From: Dicaeum eximium
Taxonomy: Eukaryota; Chordata; Aves; Passeriformes; Dicaeidae
DNA length: 64,000 bases
Assembly (NCBI GenBank): GCA_013396995.1
Contig: VWZP01002201.1
Coordinates: forward strand, 739,816 to 803,815
Direction: 5' to 3'
A program made the translations under genes and the position numbers. Every line of letters starts with the position of its first letter. Position 1 is the first letter of the stretch. The notes under the pieces are model-generated. The model had not been told where the DNA came from. It did not search any database and was given only the letters and a program-made list of their open reading frames with translations. Positions 23,901 to 35,900 of the stretch are shown piece after piece.

Positions 23901-26900
23901 AGGTATTAACATAATATGATAAAAAACAAAGCCATAACCACAGCCTCCCCATGCTTTCTTTTCCCTCTGTAACATAAATCACTATAAAACCAAAAGAATG
24001 TAAATATAAAAGCTTAATAAAAAACTTTTATGTCAGAAGGAAACTGTCCCAGCTTTTCATGTAGCTGCATGATTATTTAGTTTCCTCTGTTATTAATGCT
24101 GTCTTTGCCTACCACATCTTCTAAGCCACAGCTTTGGCCTGCACAAGTCACAGTTGTTGCTGTTGTGGAATTCTTGCTCTAATTCTTTCATTTTTCCTTC
24201 TTGACTCTTTCCACCTAACCAAGCTCATGTTTATGACGTCTAAATTCCTATGTATTAATCTGAAGCATTCCTGTACATAGGAATTTGAAGATGTTGAAGA
24301 ATACCAGAATCATGAAGAATCAATCCATTCTTGAAGTTCCCTAAGACTTATTTTACCTATAGGAAAGTAGAAATATTGTTTGTATCTGAAGGATCACCAT
24401 CTAAGAAGCTTAGAACAAACTTTTTTAGTGTCCCTGAAAACTTTTAGGGCTGTGACCACCCCACAGCCCTGACAGAAAGCAGGTACCTGAGCTGCAGAAA
24501 CCCAAGCTGCTTGCACTTGCAGAGAGTGGATTGCAGCAGGATTCTGGCACACAAACTCAAGCAGTTCTAGTCCTTTGCAGCAAAGACAAGCTCTGTGCAG
24601 ACACAGATATTGCCAGTTCTGCAGAGCTAAGCCTGGAATCTGCTAGCAGAGATTCTTAGGTGGTGGAGCTTCAGATGCAGGCGTAGGGATAAATCCAAAG
24701 CAGCACCTCCTTCATAACTCTCACAACCTCAGGCAGCTCTGATAGCTAAAAGGGCAGCTGAAGCCTAGGAAACACGAAATGCTTGTAAAACTCTCTTCTT
24801 GGGTGTGTTTTCTTTCAAATTTAAGGATCACCAGTGTTACTACACATGCTCATGGTTTATAAATTTTCATGATTTAAACTGTTGCAAATCATCAACATTC
24901 AAATTCCCTGTATCTTTTGTTTCTATGGCATTTCCTTCCTATCTACTTCATACCCCACTATAATTACACTCCTTTTCCACTCTTATTAACAGTCTATCCC
25001 TATAACTTGGTCTGCAAATTATACTTCTTCAACCCAGTCTTACCAAAGTTTGAGGTGGTCCCTTCCTGCATAACTTATTTCTAATTCTTTTATCTTCCTT
25101 TCCTGTGTTTTTCCCCTGACACATCCTACTAAATGAAGCCCCCGCTCCAGGTATGTGATTTAACTTCTAAACTCCCTGGTGTCTGTCTGCTGGGATGGTG
25201 TGTGTGAGAAGTGAACACAAGGTGACAGGGGATAACAACTGATCAGTTAGGGATGGATTATAACTTGCATGCCTTTGGGGTGGTTCTAGTTTAGTTTAAT
25301 ATTTTTTCTCGGTAAAGTGTAATCAGCAGTAAGGAGGAAGGAACTTGTTGCATGAAAATTTCACTAGAAACTGGGGGGAACACACATATACTATTGTGAG
25401 AGGGTAGCTCAGGAAACAGCCTCCTTGTGGAATGCATTAAATTCTGCCCGGTGATATGAGAATGAATGTTTCTTCCCCTTATAGGGGAGGATTTATTTCA
25501 AATCTCAGGGCAGAATGTGACCCATTGGCTGTACACAGGGAATATAAATACTGTGAGGGTTTGTGGTTTTTTTTATGTCTGCTTTGCAAAATATTTGGTG
25601 GGGTGTGTGTGTGTGTGTATGGCTGAAAAGCAAAATCTGCCCTGCAAATTCACATTGCTGATCTATTCCTGCTTTGCCAAAACCCAGAAGAATGACGTGT
25701 AGACCTGCCCAGACTTCTAATGAACATTTTCTTCCTATGAAGTAATCCATTTGTAATTTTACATTGCAAATGGATTTGAAAGCAGCAGTACATTTATATA
25801 GACATCAGTGTTGTCTTCAAGGAAGAAAATGGCCTGAGCCATAGATCTAGAAGGGAACTGAGCTTCTTTGGAAGTTAGCTGAACGTTGATGATGAGTTGT
25901 GGCAGGTATTTCAGCAGGTTTCTGAACCACACTCTATTTTAAATGGCTGAAATACTGCTGCAGTAAAAGATGGGTCCAATAGTGCTTTGAGAGTGCTGGC
26001 TATGTTCATGTGCATATTTCCAATCAAGGTAAACCTCGGTACACTGTGCTGTCAGGTTGTGCTTTATGCCACACAATGATTAGAAGTGTTTTTTAAGCAC
26101 TGCACTATTATCATAAATCTGCCTCATTTACCTTTCCTGTTCTGTGACTTCTCTTTATGTGTTATTTCAAATGTAAATATTTTACCTGTTTACTTGATAA
26201 CTTCATTCTTAGCTCCCCTCTTCCTCTCTGCTCCTCCTCCCTGTTGGCTCAAAAAGCTCTTTTGGTGTGTGCAATAACAAATTTGTTGTTCTCATTCTCT
26301 TGTTTTCCATCGCAACTTGTTCCATGACACTTCACACCTGAAGTTCATGAGCCAGGTATGTGACATGACTTCTGGTTTACTCCCCCTAGGTGCAACACCA
26401 AAGTGTGTATGGGTGTGAGAGAGGGAGAGAACAGGAGTCCTGGGCTGGTAGAAGAGAAGAAAACAAGAGAAACAAACATTAACCACAATTATCATTTGCA
26501 GCCCTCTTCTCCTTTAACCTCCATACTTACTGCTACTTTAACATTACAGCATTTTTAAGTCCTGACAGTCTCTCCAGTTTCTCCCTGCCTTAGTTCACTA
26601 ATTCCTTTATTTTTTCCCCCTGCCCCATGCATTCCCTGGTCTCTTTCTTAGGATTCCAAGAGCTTTAAATAACTGTTATGTTTCTTTTTCTATTTCCTGT
26701 CTTTCCATCACTGCTTGCACCATGACAACAGCAGAGGAAGCTCATGAGGAAGGTATGTGATGTGCCTACAGACCCTCATTCTTTTTCTCTTTCAGTGCTG
26801 GGGAAACAGTGTCAAAAACACTGACATTGTTCAAGAGGAAAGAAAGTATGGGAGGGAAATGATCTCTCTAGATGGATTTCAATGGACATGGAGAAAGGGC

Positions 26901-29900
26901 CATTTGTTAGCAAAATCAAATCACCAAAAAGGTGTTTTTTCTTCTTGTTCCATCTCAGGAGAGTCCAAGGTTCCCAGCATAACGAGGAGGGAGTGGGGAC
27001 AGGTGCTCTTAGAGCAGTGCTGGTTGTGGATTCACTACTGTGCTTCTTCTCTTTTTCTTTTGTCCCCCAACCTACAGCCAATGAAGAAGGCGAATACAAT
27101 GATGGTAGCTCACTGTTGTCTTAGGACAACAAAGTCATCTTTCTAACATCTCACTCTCTTTTATGTGTCTGTTTTTGTTCCTCACTTTATTTTAAACTCA
27201 GGAACTGGGCCAAAACATCTCTGCTGCAAAGAATCACTCACTGTGCATATCCAATCACCCTTGGGGAGTCATTAGTGTTTTGAGAAGCCTCTACATCCTC
27301 ATTAGGATAGTAGATGGTGACAATCAAGCTCTAGAAGCTTGCTCTGGACTTGTCTTTTAGCCAGAGCCTGTTGTGTCCTAGCTCTCATCAGCAAAACATC
27401 TCTATCTCCAAAAAAATCAGGAAAGAATCTCTTAAATCACAGTGGCATATTTGAAAATGGAGCTGAGCCCTGCGTAGACATGCATCTCTCACACAGCCTT
27501 AGGTGGTCATGGGCTCCAGGCCTGAACCTACAGAAATGTAAACTTCTGCTCAAGCCATGCACTCAGAATTGTGCTAAACATTAAACACCTACTCAGATGG
27601 GTGAGGCTAAATATAGCCTGGTTGTAATACTTGGTTGAGTGGGTGCTGGAGCACACTGGTAGGGACAAGACTCATGTGAAAGGACCAAACCTAAATGTGT
27701 GCAGGGTCACTGCTGCTCTTGTAGAAGATAACTTAGCCCCTCCCTGGCCAGTTTAAACATAAAGAAAGTTCTTACGGAGTTTTAGAGGCTGTTGAAGTAA
27801 CTGGGTTCTTCCTGACTGCCCCAGCCCCTAAACACCCAGGCAGCTGCTTCAAAAGACAAAGCCCAACATCACTTGAAAACACCCTGCATTTTCTGTTTCC
27901 TTGTTTTACTTTTGCTTTTGTAGACTTTTTTTTTATTGTTGTTGTTGTTGTTTTCTTTTAATTTTCTTGCTCGCTTTTCAGGCTTCTTTTTTAATTTAGG
28001 GAAATACCCTGAGGACCTTCCTGAGCCCCTCTCGGTCTTTTTCTCATTCTTTTCTTTTATTTTTAATAGCATATTGATTTCCCTTTTTTTTCCCAAGGAC
28101 GCAGTGTGAGTTAGATATGTTGCTTCTGAGAAGGGGGATTAAGGGAGGGTGTTTAGGGGTTTCTGAGTGGAATAAAGGCAGTTCAGATGGATTCCCAGAG
28201 AAGGAGAGCACCGTGTGAATATCTCACAGGCTGGGCAGAAGGAAGCAGGGGGGTGGTATTTCAATGGGGTATCCTCTCCCTGCGCAAAGTCTTTTGGAAA
28301 CCAGAAACTCAAAGACTCTCTAATCACCAGGGCAGTGAGCTTGGATTTGCAGTTCAGGGCAGTGAACTTGGATTTGCAGTGTCTCTTGCCTTCTTTTGGC
28401 AGGGTTGTACGTGGGGATTTTGTCTCAGCCCCATGGCTCACAGTTGGAATGATGGGAATGTCAGTCAAAATCCGCCATAGGAACAGGAATTTGCTATGAC
28501 AATTCCTGCTTGTCAACAAATTTTGGCCCAGTTCCTTGACTCGGTGTCTTGAAAGAAGGGGCATTTCAAAATAAATCCCATCCCTGGACTGCTTTTGGTT
28601 CATATAGTATGGACAAAGGCTGGGTCATGCACTGCAGAGGATAGATTTTTTTACTGTTTAATTTTTAATAAAATACCTCTTTTTCTGGTTTTCTGGAGGT
28701 ACCTTTAAGAATTCTAACTACAATTTCTTGTTTCAAGAACTAACCTTATTTTTTCATTTTTACAATTGTTTGTTGTGGAGTGCTGATTTGGTGGCAGCTG
28801 AAACCAAATTCACACAGTTATTGACAGACAGTGTCGATCCTGGCAACCAAGATCAACAAACAAAACCAGTCATTTCCTGTCTACTCTTTTCTCCCCCCCT
28901 TCTCTTTGAAGTGTTACTAACTGGCAGCTTTAAGCCAAACAGGAATGTCTATGAAAATTATCTGGGTATGTCATGAAGGAAGGGAATCCTGTGTAAATAA
29001 CATACCTGATAGACTGGTTAATTATAATTACTTTTCCTCTCTCCAGGTAAAAGGCAATTTAGCTACACATGTTAAGAAGCTCACTGGCTATCTGAAAAGC
29101 AAAACAAATTAAAAAATAAGCAGAGGAATACAAAAGCACGCTATTGGCTAATGGTATTTTTCTTCAGGAGTGGTTTGGGACTTCCTTTATAGTGGAGCAG
29201 TCTAAAACACATTTGTAATTACATGCTGTTTATTTTCTTAGCATTGCTCTGGCATCTGGAGGCCTCCACTGAGATATATTTTGGCAGGCAGTGTTCTTGC
29301 AGTAAATGAGAGAAGTCTACCCCCTAAAATGTCATTAATGAAATTTGTATGGGAAATAGTGAAAAAAAGGAAATGTCAGTTTCTGATTTCTTTTACACAT
29401 CTCTCACATCTTTTCTCTTGGTTATCTCAAGAATCCATTTGCAACCACTCTCTCAATTTTTTGTTATCCAACACCCTTACATCTGATTGCCTCAATAAAG
29501 TTTTTCCAGTGTAAGTTTTTTGCCACTTTCCCCTCTTATGATATTTTGTTTTCTTTTTCCTATTTTTTTTCTATTTGATATTCCAAATTTCCACCATAAG
29601 TCCCCAAACTGCTGGATGCTTATAAGCATTTGAAAAAATTTAATATCTTTCTGTATTATGATATTGATAACATGGTTCTTGCACCTGCCCCTGAAGCTGT
29701 TGTTTTTACTCTTACTTCACAATTTTTTTTTTTACAAGATTCAGTAGGCTGTGACCTTTTTTACCTCAGTTCCTCCCACTGAGCCAACACAGGGAGAGTC
29801 TTGTACCGCAGAATCCATCAGCATCCCTAAAAGTTCAAATGTAGTGTGTGGTTATGAAAGCCAACCTGGGTCTCTGAGGGAATGGGCCAGAATAAACACA

Positions 29901-32900
29901 GGATTAATTTATTTCTGTTTGTGAGAGTAACAGCACTGAACTTGCTGGCATTACGCTGGAGTTAATAACTAAAGTTTAGAAAGAATGGCAGGGAGGGGAG
30001 CTGACCACAAGCACAAACATTAAGTGAGTAACTCATAAGACCAGCACATGCCTGAGAACCAGGGAAAGGTCACTTGTTGCAAGGGAACAATTCTCACTGC
30101 CAGAGGATCCAGGCTAGCAGCCTCTGTGATGGTTTAGCCTGCCTGTCAGGGCATTATGCCTCTCCTGGAGATGAAAAGATCATTCCCATTAAGGGGAATT
30201 TTGCATGTACCTCAGCAGGAGAGGATGCTTGCTAAGAGAGGATGGCCTTTCCAAGCTGGGTTTGAGGAGCACCACACGGTGCAGAAGAATAAGCAGGTTC
30301 CCCATGGCACTGAGGTATCTCAGGAACACATGGCCTAAGATGTCTTGGAAGCCAATGAACCTGGAGAAAATGTGTGTCATAAAGGTTTTCCCCTCCTGGC
30401 CTCCATGTGAGGCATTTGAACAAAACTGGTGAAGCCTGGTTATCACTGAGATAGGATATTGTGAATTCGAGTTAACTTGAACAAAAAAAGGTGCTGACTA
30501 AAAAGGCATCATTTTCTTCTACACTCCAGCCCAGCTGGCCTCCTCAGCACTTTGGTCAGGATGGTTTGAGAAAAATAATTTTGCATTTACACAAAACCAC
30601 TGCTTTCCAGACGTTTGGGACTTTTATACAGTTTCTTGATTCTTTTCTGCCAAATTCTGTTTCAAGGGTAAAAACAGATTCGCTCCTAGCAAAAAGGGTG
30701 TGTGAGTGTGTGTATTGCTTTTGGAAGTGCTTGGGATTTAACCAGTTTCTCTGTATGTTTCCCCTAAGATTAAATTTCCCTTCCCTCCTTTTACTTTAGC
30801 AGCTGGCATGATCTCTGTTGTTTTAACCTTCTTCCTCTTTTTCCCTTCTTGTTTTGCTACATCCTTCCAAATACAGAGGAGAAGCCCAGAATAAAGTAAG
30901 TATGACGGGCATGGTTTCAAAACCTGGGATCACTTTTCTGATCTAGCAGAAGCCCCTAGATTCTCTATGAGGCAAATGGCCACCAGAAGCCTTTATCCAA
31001 CTCTCCCTCACACAACATCCATCTGTTTGTTCCTGCACGCCTCTCCAGGATGTCTGCTTCCTTCAGAGGATGCCTTAGCAGCAGTCACTGCCCTGGGCCT
31101 TAAGACCTGTTCCTGGTAGAATCAGAGAACTCACGGACTGTCTGGGATGCAGAGGGCTCACAGTACCCCAAAATACAGGCAGCTCCACAGTAAATCCTCT
31201 GTGAGAGGCCCTGGCTGGAAACTGCCCTCTCCATCCAGGATTGCTGACAGTGGGAAGGGTGGCAAATGTTGGGCTGGGCTGACTTGAGCTTTGCTAAGGT
31301 TTCCTATGGACCTGCTGACTCTGGGCCCCAGCACCTTCCCTGCCCACTGTGCCACTGCCCAGGATGGAGTGTACAGCCCTGCGCAGGCAGACTCACAGAC
31401 CAACATCTTTCCTTGTGGTAGGGAATGACCACAGGCTTTGGGAATAGAGAGGGGTTTTAGGGATAACTGCCTGTCCTACACAACCTTCCAGGAAGGACAG
31501 TGGTCCTTAGGACTTTTCTGGAGTAGTTTTCCACTGATGTGCTCTTTCACTCCTCCCTATCTCCACCTACATTCCTCCTTGTCAGCGTGGTTCCTGAGGG
31601 CAGGGCAGGGCAGGATGGGCTATTTAAAAAGCTGCATCTTCTTTAAGATGAAAATCCTTTATTTTTCTTTTCCTTTTGTTTTTGACTCTCTGCAGACTAA
31701 CTGCTCCTAAAATACCAGAGGGTGAGAAAGTAGATTTTGATGTAAGTATTCCTGAAGACTGGCTGTGTTTGTCCTTTGTGCCTGATAGTAGACATGAGTG
31801 CAAACCCACATAACTCCTCCTGCACTGCATATTGCTGAGGGTAAAGGCAAACACAGAAGTATGGTTGACTTGCCATTTGATTTCAGCTAAAAGCTGCTCT
31901 CTGTTCCCTGAAACTGTCTGAATGCATTCACTGATAATGTGACTAAGCTAAAGTGATATATTTCTTTTTTTTATCTCCTTGAATCTTTGAAGCCATTATA
32001 AGGAGGAGAAAACAAGTGTTTTAGGGCTCAGATCTTCTGTCTCACTGTTGCAAATGGCTTTAAAGTTGCAGGCCCTCATCTGTTGCTGAGCAAAACTAGC
32101 TAAAATTACAATAATAAGTAGAGATCCAAACACCTTTCTAGAAAGTTGCTAGAAAAATGAAGAAATTCTGGTGTTGAAAACCCCCACAGAAATATTTGCT
32201 TTGGCCAAAATGCAGGAATATTTTCTAGGTAAGATCTGAATTACAAAGCCAAGAGGAGGCAGCTGAGTATATGCAAAGATAGATGTGTAAGCAAATCCAG
32301 GGATAAAATATGGTGTGGGGAAATGGGAGATTTGGATTCTTTACACTTCTGGGCTCCTGACTGTTGCATGAATGAGTGTCTTGATTGCACCAACAGCCAT
32401 TTAAGTTAATCCATAGATTTCCATGGAAATCTACAGACACTTCCTACTTTTGTTTCTCTGTGTATGCAGGGTGCTGGGAATGTCCAGGACATACTACTAG
32501 AGCAATATAGACTTAATGCATTTTCCTGCTTTTCTAGGACATCCAAAAGAAAAGGCAGAACAAAGACCTGATTGAACTGCAGGCCTTGATTGACAGCCAC
32601 TTTGAAGCCAGAAGAAAGGAAGAAGAAGAGCTTGTTGCCCTCAAGGAGAGGATTGTGAGTCCTTGTACTCCATTTCCCTGAACTAGATTGAGAGATCATC
32701 TGTAGATGAGAAGCTGAAACTGCTGTCAGACTTTGACAGAAAGCTGTCATGTACAGAAGTGACTGCTCAAGCCATCATCAAATGGCTTCTCCCCCTATCT
32801 GTCCCCTCTCTTAGCCCCTTGTTTTATATCTGAGAATTGTACAAGGACCCTTCTAGAGAGAGAGAAGGTGGCTCACACCACCCTCTCACCCACACCTCAG

Positions 32901-35900
32901 TGAAGCAAAGCTCTTGGTAGTGGGGTGTGACAGTGGGGGCAGGTAAAGCCATGCTGATGATCCAATGTGCCGCTGCTCCCTGCAGGAGAAGCGCAGAGCT
33001 GAAAGAGCCGAGCAGCAGAGAATCCGGGCTGAGAAGGAGAAGGAGCGTCAGGCAAGGCTTGCGGTGAGTGTCTTTGCTTCCCTCTCCTTGTCTCTGCATC
33101 GAGCTGGAGAGATCTCTAGAGACAAAAAACCCTACAGGTTCTGCTTGCCTCAGTCCAGAGATGAAATGACCACTCTCCTAAAGCAAGGGCAGAAAACAGG
33201 AGTTGCTAATTCTCATCATTGTGCTCCTCTGATCGCATTCCCTGCACTGACACCGGCTGCTGGGAAAGCTGGAAGTCTGTCCTAGAGTAACTTGTCTTGT
33301 GTGTTGCGCTCCACAGGAGGAAAAGGCACGCAGAGAGGAAGAAGATGCCAAGAGAAAAGCTGAGGATGATCTGAAGAAGAAGAAGGCTCTGTCCTCCATG
33401 GGTGCAACATACAGCAGTTACCTGGCCAAGGTAAAAATCATGGATTGATGAAAGAAATACGAAAACATTAAACTATTAAGTTGACTGGGAATAGGCTTCA
33501 TCAGAGGTTGAGAAAATGGGTCAATGTTGAAATTGTTTCATTCAAGCTCAATTTCTGCAGTCTGACGTTGATTGATATTCTGAAAATAGGCTGACCAGAA
33601 GAGAGGAAAGAAGCAAACAGCTAGAGAGACGAAGAAGAAGGTCCTGGCAGAGAGGCGCAAGCCCCTGAACATTGACCACCTTAACGAAGACAAGCTGAGG
33701 TAACCTGTTTATCCAAATTTATGGAATGTAATCCACTGATACTTGGTCTTACTGTCCTGGAGCCTTCTCTGGTGATAAAATAAGGTAGGGGACCTTCCTT
33801 GAAATTCATCATGGGACACTCTTAAGTTGTGCCCTTGCTTAACCTGGAGAATGGAGGAGAAATGGGAATGTAGGGAAGTGTTGAAATGGTTTGGTAGCCC
33901 TCTAGCTGTGTTCCTGGCATGGCTCTGTTAGCCTCTTCTGCTAATTCGGATTAGTTGCTTACAGGGCTAGCTCTGGGATTAGCTGAACAAGCCTACAGAC
34001 TGGTATCTGTAGCGTTCCCAGGGGTGAGTTAATGCTGCTGGGGTATGAATAGGATCTCCATGCAGGCTGGAGGTTTGGAAGCTAAATGCTCTGGTGCAGA
34101 GCAGTCATCAGATGATAGCCTGGACTGCACACGTTGGAGTTTGTTGTTTCCACAAGTGGAAGATGAGGTTGGCTCTCCTCAGCCTTGATGAGATTGCACA
34201 ATGGCAACTGCTCTGCTGGTCTGGGTGACCTTCAGAGTCCTCCTTCCTTCTTGTCTGGTTCCACTGCAGTCTTATCTTTCACTAAGAGTTAGAGGAATTA
34301 TGTTAATGTGTGACACATACTAAACTGCAAGTCTAAAAGATTTGAAAGTGAGAAAACTGTGACCTTGAAAATGATGAGTAGCTTTAAGAGAATAGAGAGG
34401 GTTTATAGGAAGATGTGTGAATGGCATTAAATAAAATTCATTATTAATGATGTGAAAACAATGGGAAATATCTGATGTCGTGTGTTTTTTCTGTCTTCCC
34501 CCATAAACACACAGGGACAAAGCTAAGGAGCTGTGGGACTGGTTATATCAGCTGGAGACTGAAAAGTATGACTTTACAGAGCAGATCAAGAGGAAAAAAT
34601 ATGAGGTGAGTTGAGAGGCCATTTTGCTAATGGCACTGGGTCCAAAATGTAAAAATCTCTTGTGTTCATCTGGAAAAAGTCATGTTGTGACATTATTTGG
34701 GTCTCCAATGACCCTTTGCAATATTTATCCAGCAAAATTCTTGGAACTGCATTTCCCTAACATACATAGTTGAACCATGTGAAATTAGGCTAAAATCGCA
34801 TAGATCACTTCTAAGGTTTTCAGTGCCCCATGGAAAGGCAATCCCAATGGAAAATGGACACCCTGCCCTCTCATGAAACATTGTTCACTCTTGTTTATCT
34901 ATAGGTAACTGTGGCCTGAAAATTCAGTAACTCTCAGGTCACACACTGCCATTGCAAAGTAATATTTTTAGATCCATCTTTGATTTCAATCTTGAACGTT
35001 GTAAGTTTTATTCCATCCCAGACAGATTACCTGTGGACTGAGCTCTCTGGAGTCACTGAAAACGGTCTCCAGACAGGAGCATCTGACTGAAGTGTCATAT
35101 GGTAACAGGAAGTGGACACATTTCCTTCACGCAGTCACTGGATAGGGCAGCACTCACCTGCATTAGGTTTCAGTGGCTGAGAAATCCTACTGGATCTCTC
35201 TCTGTCTCACTCTCCTTTTAGCTCCCAATCACACAGACACATGCTGACAGGCAGTGAGCAACACCAATGTAACTATCTCAATCTCTCTTAGATTTTAACC
35301 ATGCGTTGCAGGCTGCAGGAGCTTTCCAAGTTGTAAGTACAATGAACTTGCCTGTGTAACAGCAGCAGCAAAGGCTACCGAATGCATGAGCCTGCCGCAT
35401 GGTCAGAGCCAGGCGCCAGACACGAGCTGGCGCTTGGCTCCAAGTGCAGAGAGAAAAGAGAAAAATGGATCTTGTGTCTCTCCATTCGCTTCCTTTTTCT
35501 CTCTCTTTCCATTCTTTGAAAAGATGTACAGTGGTAATCTAGGAAAAGAGTCAAGAGTCCAACAGGGATTTGGTTAAAGAACTGAGCATGCAATCTACTG
35601 AGAGCATTCTAAAATAATGCCCTGTCCAAAACTCTGTATCCAAAACCAGGTATTGTGTGCATGGGGGCATCACCCTGATGCACCTGGGGTACATGCAGAA
35701 GCTTAGGGATATATGTGTAATAGCTTGGAGTACAGAGTATAGAGAATAGTATGGGGTTTGGAAAGCTTCTCCACCTTGTGGCACATGGTTATCTAGATCC
35801 AGAATACTGCAAAGGGCAGTATTAAGGATAACAGCCCAAGTGGGTGTGGAAAAACAGGAAATAAGGCAGTGCCAGGGGAGGGGGTGTATGCAATGGTAAT

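Noticed and set aside
29400..29620. Further TNNT3 cassette candidates (e.g. CAGTGTAAGT near 29510, CCACCATAAGTCCCC near 29595)
   Set aside because: No pair of acceptor and donor gives a phase 1-1 exon with the shared core or flanks.
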